NCBI GenBank assembly: GCA_003260025.2 | Contig: QFZU02000056.1 | Coordinates: forward strand, 78,245-142,244 | Length of the DNA stretch: 64,000 nt | Reading direction: 5' to 3' | From: Microbispora triticiradicis | GTDB taxonomy: Bacteria > Actinomycetota > Actinomycetes > Streptosporangiales > Streptosporangiaceae | In this document: positions 27,040-35,977 of the stretch, piece by piece | Numbering within the stretch: the stretch's first letter is position 1 | How the letters are laid out: each line of letters starts with the position of its first letter | Notes under the pieces: generated by a model | Database searches by the model: none | What the model was told of the DNA's origin: nothing | What the model saw: the letters and a program-made list of their open reading frames with translations, nothing else | Position numbers and translations under genes: made by a program

Positions 27040-28026
27040 ATGCCAGACGCGATCGTGGCCGAGGGCTTGGTCAAGAGGTACGGCGATGTCGCCGCCCTCG
27101 ACGGGATGGGGCTGACCGTCCCCGAGGGGACGGTGTTCGGGCTGCTCGGCCCGAACGGCGCCGGTAAGACCACCACGGTGCGAATCCTCACCACACTGCT
27201 CAAACCGGACGCGGGCCACGCCACGGTGGCCGGGTTCGACGTCGTCCGTGACGCCGACCGGCTGCGTGCGCGCATCGGCGTCTCCGGCCAGTACGCCGCC
27301 GTGGACGACCACCTCACCGGCGCCGAGAACCTGGAGATGGTCGGCCGCCTCCACCACCTGGGCACCAGGCGCAGCAGGGAGCGCGCCCGCGAGCTGCTGG
27401 ACCGCTTCGACCTGACCGGCGCGGCCGACCGCCCCGTGCACGGTTACTCCGGCGGCATGCGGCGCAGGCTCGACCTGGCCGGCGCACTGGTCGCCGAACC
27501 GCCCGTGCTGTTCCTCGACGAGCCCACCACCGGCCTGGACCCCCGGGCCAGGATCGGGCTGTGGGAGGTCATCGCCGAGCTCGTCGCGGGAGGCACGACG
27601 GTGCTGCTCACCACGCAGTACCTGGAGGAGGCCGACCGGCTCGCCGACCGCATCGCGGTGGTCGACCACGGCCGCGTGATCGCGCTCGGCACGGCCGACG
27701 AGCTCAAGGACCAGGTCGGCGGCGACCGGATCCAGCTCTCGGTGACGAGCACGGCGAACCTGGAGAGCGCCGCGAGGACGCTGGCGCCGCTGGCCGCCGG
27801 GGAGATGCGGATCGACGCCGGTGCCCTGCGGGTGACGATCCCGGTGACCGGCGGCGCGGCCACCCTGACCGAGGCGCTCGGCCACCTGGCCGCCGAGCGG
27901 ATCACCGTACGCGATGCCGGTCTGCGCCGCCCGACCCTGGACGACGTGTTCCTGAGCCTCACGGGCCGCCAGGCCGACGAGAAGGCCGGCGCGAAGGTTG
28001 ACGAGAAGAGCAAGGAGACCGCGTGA
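27040..28026 (+). CDS. ABC exporter ATP-binding protein, DrrA-like
   Basis: 328 residues. Walker A GLLGPNGAGKTTT near 35-46, signature YSGGMRRRLDLA, Walker B VLFLDEPTTGLDP and a switch His region (VLLTTQYLEEADRLADRIAV). The C-terminal extension LRRPTLDDVFLSLTG is diagnostic of the DrrA/daunorubicin resistance family. AGGGAGA lies before the ATG. With the overlapping permease it forms a drug- or lipid-type exporter. Confidence 0.95.
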   Translation: MPDAIVAEGLVKRYGDVAALDGMGLTVPEGTVFGLLGPNGAGKTTTVRILTTLLKPDAGHATVAGFDVVRDADRLRARIGVSGQYAAVDDHLTGAENLEMVGRLHHLGTRRSRERARELLDRFDLTGAADRPVHGYSGGMRRRLDLAGALVAEPPVLFLDEPTTGLDPRARIGLWEVIAELVAGGTTVLLTTQYLEEADRLADRIAVVDHGRVIALGTADELKDQVGGDRIQLSVTSTANLESAARTLAPLAAGEMRIDAGALRVTIPVTGGAATLTEALGHLAAERITVRDAGLRRPTLDDVFLSLTGRQADEKAGAKVDEKSKETA

Positions 28027-28829
28027 TGAACACTCTGCGGCTGGCCGTCGCCGACGGCGTGACGATCACCAAGCGCAACGCCCTGAAGATCCGGCGCGCT
28101 CCCGACCTGCTGGGCGGCGTGGTCATGCTCCCGATCGTGTTCGTGCTGCTGTTCACCTACGTCTTCGGCAGCATGATCAGCCTGCCCGGCATGTCGTACG
28201 GGGAGTACCTGCTGCCCGGGATCTTCGTCATGGCCATCGTCACCAGCGCCCAGATCACCGGATACACGCTGACCCAGGACCTGCAGAAGGGCATCTTCGA
28301 CCGGTTCCGCACGCTGCCGATGTCGCCCTCCGCGGTGCTGACCGGTCAGACCCTCAGCGACCTGATCATGAACGTCACCAGCATCGCCACCATGGCCGTG
28401 GTCGGGCTGCTCGTCGGATGGCGCGTCCACGGCTCGCCGTTCGAGGCCGCCCTCGGGTTCCTGATGCTGCTGCTGTTCGCGTACGCCTTCTCCTGGGTGA
28501 CGGCCACGGTCGCGCTGGCCCTGCGTACGCCGGAGGTCTTCAACAACATCGCCACCATCATGTCGTTCCCGCTGGTCTTCCTGTCCAACGCCTTCGTCGA
28601 CAGCGCCCGGCTGCCCGGGCCGCTGAGGCCGATCGCCGAATGGAACCCGGTCTCGACGCTCGTCCAGGCCGCACGCGAACTGTTCGGCAACACCAGCCCG
28701 GCCCTCCCGGTGCCCGGCGCCTGGCCGCTGCGGCACGCGGTGCCGGTGTCGCTGCTGTGGACGGCCGTGCTCCTGGTCGTGTTCGTGCCGCTGGCCACGC
28801 GGCTGTACAAGAGAGCCGTCAGCCGATGA
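28023..28829 (+). CDS. ABC-2 type permease, DrrB-like
   Basis: 268 residues with six membrane segments, including LLGGVVMLPIVFVLLFTYVF, and the ABC-2 signature near RFRTLPMSPSAVLTGQTLSD. The GTG at 28023 overlaps the ATPase stop; an ATG follows at 28026. Partner of the DrrA-like ATPase; substrate unknown. Confidence 0.93.
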   Translation: MMNTLRLAVADGVTITKRNALKIRRAPDLLGGVVMLPIVFVLLFTYVFGSMISLPGMSYGEYLLPGIFVMAIVTSAQITGYTLTQDLQKGIFDRFRTLPMSPSAVLTGQTLSDLIMNVTSIATMAVVGLLVGWRVHGSPFEAALGFLMLLLFAYAFSWVTATVALALRTPEVFNNIATIMSFPLVFLSNAFVDSARLPGPLRPIAEWNPVSTLVQAARELFGNTSPALPVPGAWPLRHAVPVSLLWTAVLLVVFVPLATRLYKRAVSR

Positions 28830-29362
28830 GCCACGCGATGGGACACGTCCCCGACCGGGAGCGGGACAGGGCCGTGGAGCTGGTCCAGCAGGCGTACGCG
28901 GACGGCCGGCTCGGCCCCGCCGAGCTGGAACGGCGGCTGGAACTGGCGCTCACCGCCACCGCCTCGGGCGAGCTGGAGCCGGTGGTCGCCGGCCTGGCCG
29001 ACGACGAAGACGAAGACGACGAAGTGGTGCGCATCGCCTCCACCGGGGGACTCATCAAGCGAGTGGGCGACTGGCACGTCCCGCGCCGGCTGCGCATCGA
29101 CTCCGAGTACGGCAGGGTGAAGCTCGACCTGTCCCAGGCGCACATCCCGTACCCGCGAATCGACATCGAGCTCCGGCTCGCGTACGGCGGCGCCACGATC
29201 ACGCTGCCCGCGGGCGCGAGCGCGAACGCCGACGGGGTGCGCATCGGCTGGGGCAGGGTGACGTCCAAGGCGGCGGGCCGCCGGTGTCCGGGCCGGCTGC
29301 ACGTCCAGATCACCGGTGACCTGCCCTACGGCAGCATCACCATCCGCACCGCGCGGAGATGA
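28826..29362 (+). CDS. DUF1707 protein with C-terminal beta domain
   Basis: 178 residues. The N-terminal DUF1707 (SHOCT-like) helix pair is clear: DRAVELVQQAYADGRLGPAE, LERRLELALTA. An acidic hinge follows (DDEDEDDE), then a beta-rich C-terminal domain (RLRIDSEYGRVKLDLSQAHI) resembling the repeats of the DUF4097 protein in the same operon. ATGA overlap with the permease gene. It closes the five-gene operon that begins at 25549. Confidence 0.9.
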   Translation: MSHAMGHVPDRERDRAVELVQQAYADGRLGPAELERRLELALTATASGELEPVVAGLADDEDEDDEVVRIASTGGLIKRVGDWHVPRRLRIDSEYGRVKLDLSQAHIPYPRIDIELRLAYGGATITLPAGASANADGVRIGWGRVTSKAAGRRCPGRLHVQITGDLPYGSITIRTARR

Positions 29363-29408
29363 CGCGGCCATGGCGAGCGGTGTTGTGGGTGATCGCCATC
29401 CTGGCAGG

Positions 29409-29771
29409 ATGAGCGACATGGAACGTGTGCTTGGAATCGGCGGATACTTCCTGCGGGCCGCCGACCCGGCGGCCCTGGGCGCCTGGTACCGCGAGTGCCT
29501 GGGCCTGGACGCCGACGAGAACGGCATGTGGCGGCAGGAAGCCGGGGTGACGGTCTTCGCGACCTTCGAGTCCGAGACCGAGTACTTCGGCTCCCGGGAC
29601 CAGCGGACGATGCTCAACTTCCGGGTCCGCGACCTGGACGCGATGCTCGCGCAGCTCCGCGCCAAGGGCGCGGACGTGGCCAAGGAGACCGAGGAGATGG
29701 AGGGCGTCGGCCGGTTCGGCTGGGTCACCGATCCCGAGGGCAACCGCATCGAGCTGTGGCAGCCCAGCTGA
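29409..29771 (+). CDS. VOC-family (glyoxalase-like) protein
   Basis: 120 residues, a single-domain VOC protein: GGYFLRAADPAALGAWYREC at the N-terminus and VTDPEGNRIELWQPS at the C-terminus, with the metal-ligand Glu in the latter. ATG 29409 or ATG 29418 may be the start. May act as a dimer in metal-dependent isomerase, dioxygenase or resistance chemistry; substrate unknown. Confidence 0.88.
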   Translation: MSDMERVLGIGGYFLRAADPAALGAWYRECLGLDADENGMWRQEAGVTVFATFESETEYFGSRDQRTMLNFRVRDLDAMLAQLRAKGADVAKETEEMEGVGRFGWVTDPEGNRIELWQPS

Positions 29772-29794
29772 CGGTGTCCCCACGCGGCCTCCGA

Positions 29795-32176
29795 TCACCC
29801 GTCGCGCTTCGGCTCCGGCAGGGGGAACGTACGGCTGTCGCCGCGCCGTAGCCGGGCGTGGTGGCCGTGCACCACGAGGTCCAGGGCGGTGGGGCCGTCG
29901 TCGGCCCGGGCGATCCGTACGCGGGCCGGATCGGCGTCGACGACGAGTTCCGCGCCCCGGTAGCGGAGGCACAGCGACAGCGTGGTCAGCTGTTCGGGGA
30001 GCACCGGGTTCAGGTGCAGGCCGTCGGGCCGGGCCTCGAGATCGAGGTAGCAGCGCTGCACCAGGTCCAGCGTCCCGGCCATGGCGCCCAGGTGGACGCC
30101 CTCGGCGGTGGTCCCTCCCTGAACGTCGGTGATGTCGCCCGTCAGCGTCTCCGTGAAGAACCGCCATGAGCCGGTGCGGTCCGAGCGCGCCAGCACCCAG
30201 GCGTGGACGACGGCGCTCAGCGTCGAGCCGTGGCAGGTGCGGGAGAGGTAGTAGCGGATGGTGCGGCGGGTCAGGCCCGGCGCCGCCGGATAGCCCAGCC
30301 GGTCGAGGATCTGCCGCACCTCCCGGGCCGTGAGCAGGTAGAACAGCATGAGCACATCGGCCTGCTTCGACGCCCGGTAGCGGTCGGGGCTGTCGTTCTC
30401 GGCCTCCAGGGCCCGGTCCAGCCGGCGCACGCCCCGATGACGATCCCAGTCCAGCTCCGCCAGGTGCTCGTATCCGGTGAACTGGCTGATGACGCCGTCG
30501 TGGAAGTCCACCCGCATCCTCCGGGTGATGTCCTCCCACCGTTCGGTCTCCACGTCCGTCAGAGCGAGCCGGCGGCGCAGATCCTCCCGTGCGCGTCGCG
30601 GCATCAGGTCGAGCGCCTCACGGGTGCGCAGCAGCAGCCACACCGTCATGATGTTGGTGTACGCGTTGTTGTCCAGGCCCGGGGACGCCGCGCCCGGATA
30701 GCCGTCGTGATACTCGTCCGGACCCATCACCCCCTTGATCTCGTAGCGGCCCGACAGGGGGTCGAGCCGCGCCACCGAGGCGAAGAAGCGGGCGATCTCG
30801 ACCAGGAGGTGGGCGCCGGTCCCGGCGAGGAACTCCACGTCGCCGGTGATCGCGTAGTGCTGCCAGGCGTTGTAGGCGACCGCCAGCCCGACGTGCCGCT
30901 GAAGGTGGGTGTGGTCGGGCGTCCACCGCCCGGAGCGGGGGTTGAGGTGGAACCGCTGGGTCTCGTCGCGTCCGTCGCTGCCGCTCTGCCAGGGGAACAT
31001 CGCCCCCCGCAGGCCTGCCGCGTGGGCGGCGGCCCGGGCTTCCGGCAGCCGCCGCAGGCGATAGCGCAGCGCCCCGCGGGCGGTCTCCGGGAAACGCAGG
31101 GTCAGCCAGGGCAGCACGAACAGCTCGTCCCAGAACACGTGTCCCCGGTAGGCCTCGCCGTGCAGGCCGCGTGCGGGCACGCCCACGTCGAGGTCGGCGG
31201 TGTGCGGTGACAGGGTCTGCAGCACGTGGAAGGTGCTCAGGCGGATGTCCCGCTGGGTGTTCGGGCCCGTCACCTCCAGCCGGGCCCGTTCCCACAGGTC
31301 ACGCCAGGCGATCTCGTGCTGTTCCAGGAGTTCGCCGAAGCCGGGCGCGAGTCCGGCCCGACGCAGCGCGGCCGAGGTCACGTCGGAGAGCGCCAGGTCG
31401 CGCGACGTGGTGAGCGCCACCGTCTTGACGACCGCGACGGGGTGGCCATGGTCCAGCGGCAGCACGCGTGTCTCCAGGACGTGGTCGTCGTGCCGCTCGG
31501 CCTCGGGCCCGCCTAGGCCGCCGGAGGAGACGTCGACCCGCGAGGCCAGGGCGACCTCGATGCCGGAGGAGCGGGTCCGCGCGCGGAGCCACGTCAGGGG
31601 CTCCCGGATCCCCGTCGTGTGCCCAGTCAGGTGGTCGCCCCGCAGGTCGCGGTATCGCGCCACTCCCGTGTTGGCCACCCGGCCGTCGAGCCCGGAGCGT
31701 ACGCGGAGAGGCCCTGACCAGTTCTCGGCCGTGAAGGTCGTCTCCAGCGCGGCCAGGTAGGGGTCGGCCATCGAGACCAGGCGGCGCTGCCGTACGGACG
31801 TGACGCGGCCCTCGGCGTCCCGGAACCGGATCAGCCGGTGCAGGACGGCGTGGCGCATGTCCAGGTCCTGCCGGTACCCGAGCAGGTCCGCCGTGCCGGG
31901 GGAGAACCACGGGCAGCCGGGCGTCGCGAAGGTCAGCGGCAGCCAGTTCGGCAGGTTGACCATGTCCTCGTTGGTCAGCCGATGACCCGCGATGTCCGAG
32001 GTGAGGCGGTCGTAGCATCCGGCGACGTACGTCCCCGGGTAGTGGACGGCGCCGGCCCCGGCCTCCGGTGCCGCGCCTCGCGTGGCGAACCGGCCGTTGC
32101 CCAGCGTGCACAGCGCCTCGCGCAGCCCCTCGTGACCGGGATCGAACCCTTCGTAAGTCAGCGACCACGGATTCAA
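29795..32176 (-). CDS. GH65 family glycoside phosphorylase/hydrolase
   Basis: 793 residues, standard for GH65 maltose/kojibiose/trehalose phosphorylases. Start is TTG at 32176, with AGGAGG seven bases before it; the longer open frame upstream overlaps other genes. Catalytic acid Glu488 in KGVMGPDEYHDG, phosphate-binding HGSTLS in SRTCHGSTLSAVVHAW, and KQADVLMLFYLL. Presence of HGSTLS suggests phosphorolysis of an alpha-glucobiose. It follows a CBS protein gene (68 bp apart), probably in one transcript. Confidence 0.92.
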   Translation of the reverse strand: MNPWSLTYEGFDPGHEGLREALCTLGNGRFATRGAAPEAGAGAVHYPGTYVAGCYDRLTSDIAGHRLTNEDMVNLPNWLPLTFATPGCPWFSPGTADLLGYRQDLDMRHAVLHRLIRFRDAEGRVTSVRQRRLVSMADPYLAALETTFTAENWSGPLRVRSGLDGRVANTGVARYRDLRGDHLTGHTTGIREPLTWLRARTRSSGIEVALASRVDVSSGGLGGPEAERHDDHVLETRVLPLDHGHPVAVVKTVALTTSRDLALSDVTSAALRRAGLAPGFGELLEQHEIAWRDLWERARLEVTGPNTQRDIRLSTFHVLQTLSPHTADLDVGVPARGLHGEAYRGHVFWDELFVLPWLTLRFPETARGALRYRLRRLPEARAAAHAAGLRGAMFPWQSGSDGRDETQRFHLNPRSGRWTPDHTHLQRHVGLAVAYNAWQHYAITGDVEFLAGTGAHLLVEIARFFASVARLDPLSGRYEIKGVMGPDEYHDGYPGAASPGLDNNAYTNIMTVWLLLRTREALDLMPRRAREDLRRRLALTDVETERWEDITRRMRVDFHDGVISQFTGYEHLAELDWDRHRGVRRLDRALEAENDSPDRYRASKQADVLMLFYLLTAREVRQILDRLGYPAAPGLTRRTIRYYLSRTCHGSTLSAVVHAWVLARSDRTGSWRFFTETLTGDITDVQGGTTAEGVHLGAMAGTLDLVQRCYLDLEARPDGLHLNPVLPEQLTTLSLCLRYRGAELVVDADPARVRIARADDGPTALDLVVHGHHARLRRGDSRTFPLPEPKRDG

Positions 32177-32244
32177 CGCGGCTCCTCCTGAACCGGCCCC
32201 CGGTCGATCCGATCGGCGCGGATCGCCGGCGTCGAGAGGGCGGG

Positions 32245-32619
32245 TCAAGGCGTGAGCGTCTCCAGCGCGAGAAGATCGCGCATCGACACCATGCCGATCA
32301 GGCGCCCGTCCTGGTCCACCGGGATGTGACGGATGCCGTGGTCGAGCATGCGCCGGGCCACCTCGCGCGTGTCCTCGTCCAGAGTGGCGGTCTTGATGTC
32401 CGACGACGCGCACATCCCCGCGCTCAGGGCGGCGGGGTCGGCGGATGTGGCAAGCGCCGTCACGAGGTCCCGTTCTGTGATCACTCCAGTGACCCGGTCC
32501 GCTTCGAGCACGGCGAGTGCGCCGATGTTCTTCTCCGTCATCCGGCGGGCCACCTCGGGCAGTTTCGCGGTCGCCGGGCACCCGAACACCAGGGGACGGT
32601 AAACGTTGGCGATACGCAT
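32245..32619 (-). CDS. two-CBS-domain protein
   Basis: 124 residues consisting only of a CBS pair: KLPEVARRMTEKNIGALAVL.. VTGVITERDLV and EVARRMLDHGIRHIPVDQDG, LIGMVSMRDLLALE. Such proteins bind adenine nucleotides. GGAGG lies before the ATG. Likely co-transcribed with the GH65 gene and divergent from the kinase/ATPase gene, perhaps an energy sensor. Confidence 0.92.
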   Translation of the reverse strand: MRIANVYRPLVFGCPATAKLPEVARRMTEKNIGALAVLEADRVTGVITERDLVTALATSADPAALSAGMCASSDIKTATLDEDTREVARRMLDHGIRHIPVDQDGRLIGMVSMRDLLALETLTP

Positions 32620-32817
32620 GCGTCCTCCCCTCCTCACCAGCACTTCCAGCCAACCACACCGCCACGGGACGCCCGTCGGCCGCTGGGCGTTACGGGCAGG
32701 CCGAACCTGCGAGGGGAGGAGTCCGCGCGCGGGAATGTCTCCAGGAAGCGGACGTGGAGACGGTGTCCGGCGGCTCCTGGCCGCCGCATGGCACCGACGG
32801 GGGACGGGGGCACCTCG

Positions 32818-34311
32818 ATGAGGCCGTGGGCGCAGGTCAGGGAGACGCACGCCGGGGTGGTGATCCTCCTCGGAGATCACGCCTTCAAGCTGAAGAAGCC
32901 CGTCGATCTGGGCTTCCTGGACTTCACGACGCTGGAGGCCCGGCGGGCGATGTGCCACAAGGAGGTCGAGCTCAACCGCCGGCTGGCACCGGACGTCTAC
33001 GAAGGAGTGGCCGACGTGTCCGGCCCGGACGGACGGGTCCGGGAGCACCTCGTGGTGATGCGGCGGATGCCGGACGAACGCCGGTTGTCCGCGCTGGTCC
33101 AGTCGGGAGCACCGGTGGAGGACGCCCTGTGCCGGGTCGCGCGGGTGGTCGCGGGCATGCACGCCCGATCCCCGCACAGCCCGCGCATCGACGAACAGGG
33201 GAGCGGGCAGGCGCTGCGATCCCGCTGGACCGCGAGCTTCCGTGAGGTGCGGGCGCTGCCCGAGGCGGTCCTCGACACCGAGATCCTCGGCGACGTCGAA
33301 CGGCTCACGCTGCGCTATCTCGACGGCCGGGAACCGCTCTTCGCGGTCCGGATCGCGGAAGGCCGGATCGTGGACGGCCACGGCGATCTGCTCGCCGACG
33401 ACATCTTCTGCCTGGACGACGGGCCCCGGATCCTGGACTGCCTGGAGTTCGACGACCGGCTCCGCTTCGTCGACGGCCTGGACGACGCCGCCTTCCTGGC
33501 CATGGACCTGGAGCGACTGGGCGCTCCTCGCCTGGCGGAGCTCTTCCTGTGCTGGTACGCCGAGTTCTCCGGCGACCCCTCACCGCCCTCGCTGTGGCAT
33601 CACTACGTCGCCTACCGGGCCTTCGTCCGCGCCAAGGTCGCCTGCCTGCGCCATGGACAGGGGGACGCCGCGGCGGCGTGGGAGGCCCGGAGCCTGGCCG
33701 AGCTCACGCTGGGCCACCTTCAGGCGGGTGCGGTCACCCTGGTCCTCGTCGGCGGGCTCCCGGGGACCGGAAAGTCGACCCTGGCCGCCGCCGTCGCCGA
33801 CCGGCTCGGCTGCACGTTGCTGACCAGCGACCGTCTCCGTAAGGAACTCGCCGGCATATCGCCGCACCAGCCCGCGGCCGCCCCCTTCGGCGAGGGCATC
33901 TACTGTGCGGAGTCCACTGAACGGACCTACGCCGAGCTGTTGTCCAGGGCCGAGCGGCTGCTCGGTCTCGGCGAGCCGGTCGTCGTGGACGCGTCCTGGA
34001 CGGACACCGCGCACCGCGCCGCCGCGGCGTCCCTGGCCCGCCGTACCTCCACCCATCTCACAGCGCTGCACTGCGTCGCCCCGCCGCGGGTCACCGCCGA
34101 ACGCCTCGCACGCCGCACCGGCGGGATATCGGACGCGGACCGGGCGATCGCCGCCGCGATGACGGCGACGACGACCCCCTGGCCCGGCGCGACCGAGATC
34201 GACACCGACGCGCCCCCGGAACGGACACTGGAGCGGGCGATGACGGCGATCCACGCCCGCTGGTCCGGCGTGCCACGGCGGTTCCGGCGTCCCCGGATGG
34301 CACCGGGCTGA
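32818..34311 (+). CDS. phosphotransferase-like/AAA P-loop kinase fusion
   Basis: 497 residues. The N-terminal 300 residues are an aminoglycoside phosphotransferase-like domain (HAFKLKKPVDLGFLDFTTLE, VDGHGDLLADDIF as HGD loop). The C-terminal domain is a small P-loop kinase (LVGGLPGTGKSTLAAAVADR, VVVDASWTD). Fusions of this kind are common in proteobacteria and actinobacteria, often beside CBS and universal stress genes; the substrate is unknown. ATG 32788 is an alternative start. Confidence 0.88.
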   Translation: MRPWAQVRETHAGVVILLGDHAFKLKKPVDLGFLDFTTLEARRAMCHKEVELNRRLAPDVYEGVADVSGPDGRVREHLVVMRRMPDERRLSALVQSGAPVEDALCRVARVVAGMHARSPHSPRIDEQGSGQALRSRWTASFREVRALPEAVLDTEILGDVERLTLRYLDGREPLFAVRIAEGRIVDGHGDLLADDIFCLDDGPRILDCLEFDDRLRFVDGLDDAAFLAMDLERLGAPRLAELFLCWYAEFSGDPSPPSLWHHYVAYRAFVRAKVACLRHGQGDAAAAWEARSLAELTLGHLQAGAVTLVLVGGLPGTGKSTLAAAVADRLGCTLLTSDRLRKELAGISPHQPAAAPFGEGIYCAESTERTYAELLSRAERLLGLGEPVVVDASWTDTAHRAAAASLARRTSTHLTALHCVAPPRVTAERLARRTGGISDADRAIAAAMTATTTPWPGATEIDTDAPPERTLERAMTAIHARWSGVPRRFRRPRMAPG

Positions 34312-34351
34312 ACCACGGCCGCGGGTACCCGGGCGCGACGGCGGACGACTC

Positions 34352-35047
34352 CTACCGGGTGCGCGGGTCGGGCCCGATCCAGCCGGCCGCGCCCACGCAC
34401 GCCTCGTTGCCTTCGGGGTCGGCCAGCACCCAGTGCGACGGCGCGTACGCGTCGGAGACCAGGCGGCCGCCGGCGGCGACCGCCGCCGCTATCCGCGCCT
34501 CGGCCTGGTCGTACGGCACCCAGACGTCGACGTGGACCCGGTTGCGCTGCGGACGCGGCTCGTCCATCTGCTGGAAGTAGAACGCCGCGCCGCGGCGGTG
34601 CGGGTCGATCAGGTCTTCCGGGCTGTTCGCCCGGTCCTCGTAGCCGAGCAGGGCCCGCCAGAACGCCACCACCTCGGCACCGGAGAGGGCGTCGACGGTG
34701 ACCTGGACGCTCTGCACGGCCGAGGGATCGGCGGGGACGCCGAGCGCGCGGGCCACCGCCGAGATCCGCCGGGCCAGTTCGGCGTCCCGATCCGTCAGCC
34801 CGTAGAAGTCCGCGATGGTGATCAGCCGTACCGTGACGCCCTCGTGGCGCAGGTCGACGTCGGGGTGACCGCTGCCCACGCCGGGCAGTTCGCTGATCGC
34901 CTGCACGAGCGCGGCCCCGGCCGCGAACGACCCGGTACGGAAGTAGGCACACGCCCCCTCACCCAGCACCCGCCAGTCCTCCAGGCCGCCGATCTCGTGG
35001 AACTGCTGCGGCCTGATCCGTTCGATCTTCTCCGTGGCGTTGCTCAT
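34352..35047 (-). CDS. pterin-carbinolamine dehydratase-like plus VOC domain protein
   Basis: 231 residues. The N-terminal half resembles a PCD fold (EDWRVLGEGACAYFRTGSFA, HPDVDLRHEGVTVRLIT, GLTDRDAELARRIS). The C-terminal half is a VOC domain ending in WVLADPEGNEACVG. This domain combination is widespread in actinobacteria with no fixed function. It ends convergent with the kinase gene, only 40 bp apart. Confidence 0.88.
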   Translation of the reverse strand: MSNATEKIERIRPQQFHEIGGLEDWRVLGEGACAYFRTGSFAAGAALVQAISELPGVGSGHPDVDLRHEGVTVRLITIADFYGLTDRDAELARRISAVARALGVPADPSAVQSVQVTVDALSGAEVVAFWRALLGYEDRANSPEDLIDPHRRGAAFYFQQMDEPRPQRNRVHVDVWVPYDQAEARIAAAVAAGGRLVSDAYAPSHWVLADPEGNEACVGAAGWIGPDPRTR

Positions 35048-35123
35048 CCGGTCAGCGTATCGACCACATCCGACAAGCCACCCGCCCGGTCACGCGCCTT
35101 CGGCGGTGACGAGCCTGGCAGCG

Positions 35124-35259
35124 CTGGGGACGGTGGTGCGCTGGGGACGGTGGTGCGCTGGGGACGGTGGTGCGCTGGGGACGGTGGTGCGCTGGGGACG
35201 GTGGTGCGCTGGGGACGGTGGTGCGCTGGGGACGGTGGTGCGCTGGGGACGGTGGTGCG
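35124..35259. repeat. minisatellite, 8 perfect copies of a 17-bp unit
   Basis: CTGGGGACGGTGGTGCG is repeated eight times without mismatch. The array ends exactly one base before the stop codon of the TetR gene. Because 17 is not a multiple of three it is non-coding in every frame. It lies between the TetR gene and the PCD-VOC gene and may vary in copy number. Confidence 0.97.
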
Positions 35260-35859
35260 CTACGGCCGGCCGGCGCCTGCCGCGAGGGCGGTCTCCACGC
35301 CCGGCGTCACCACGGCGCGGAACGCCGCGTCCATCTCGGCGGGGGTGGCGTTGATCTCGCCGTCCGCCCACTTCCGCAGCAGCGCCATGAACGCCCCCAC
35401 GACGCAGGTCACCATCAGGTCGAGCGAGGGCGGCGGCGTGCTTCGCGGAGGGAGGGCCGCCAGCAGTTCGTCGCGTACGACCGTGGCCAGGATCTGCTCT
35501 CCGCGCGCGATCACGGCGCTGCCCCCTCGACGCCCGAGCAGCGCACGCGCGAGCCGGCGCTGCTCGTGAAGGTGCTCGAACATCGGCAGGCTGAAGGCGA
35601 ACAACGTGCCCGGCCTGGCCGCGGGGGCGAGGCGAAGGAGGCCGTGGAGCTCGTCGAGGTTGCTGAACAGCACGTCCTGCTTGTCGGCGAAGTGCGCGTA
35701 GAAGGTCGAGCGGCCGACGTCGGCGCGGTTGATCAGATCAGTGACCGTCACCGCCTCGTAGCCCTTCTCCAGGACCAGCTCTATCAACGCCTGCTGAACG
35801 GCCTTCCGGGTGCGCCGTACCCGGCGGTCGGTGCTCTCCCGCCGCTGGTTTCCGAACAC
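35260..35859 (-). CDS. TetR-family transcriptional regulator
   Basis: 199 residues from GTG 35859, which has AAGGGGAA before it; the frame extends to 35934 but lacks a ribosome site. HTH: VQQALIELVLEKGYEAVTVT, DLINRADVGRSTFYAHFADK. The C-terminal domain (TetR_C-like, GAFMALLRKWADGEI) is common in this group. It is divergent from a methyltransferase gene; the gap of 118 bp likely contains its operator. Confidence 0.9.
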   Translation of the reverse strand: MFGNQRRESTDRRVRRTRKAVQQALIELVLEKGYEAVTVTDLINRADVGRSTFYAHFADKQDVLFSNLDELHGLLRLAPAARPGTLFAFSLPMFEHLHEQRRLARALLGRRGGSAVIARGEQILATVVRDELLAALPPRSTPPPSLDLMVTCVVGAFMALLRKWADGEINATPAEMDAAFRAVVTPGVETALAAGAGRP

Positions 35860-35942
35860 GTTTCCCCTTCTGTCCAGTACGGCACAGCCTGATCGATTTG
35901 CTTGTTGACCGCTCCGGGCCGGTGAATCGATCATTTATAACC

Positions 35943-35955
35943 GAACAGGTTGTTC
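35943..35955. promoter_or_regulatory. candidate operator in the tetR-methyltransferase gap
   Basis: GAACAGGTTGTTC is an inverted repeat with 5-bp arms, placed between the divergent genes. A second pair GATCGATT/AATCGATC lies at 35891-35898 and 35924-35931. Either could be the TetR site. Confidence 0.4.
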
Positions 35956-35977
35956 CGAAACAAGAAGGGGGAGGCCT

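Noticed and set aside
35124..35259. Repeat array as coding sequence (Leu-Gly-Thr-Val-Val repeats)
   Set aside because: The 17-bp unit cycles through all frames; the array is outside both neighbouring genes.
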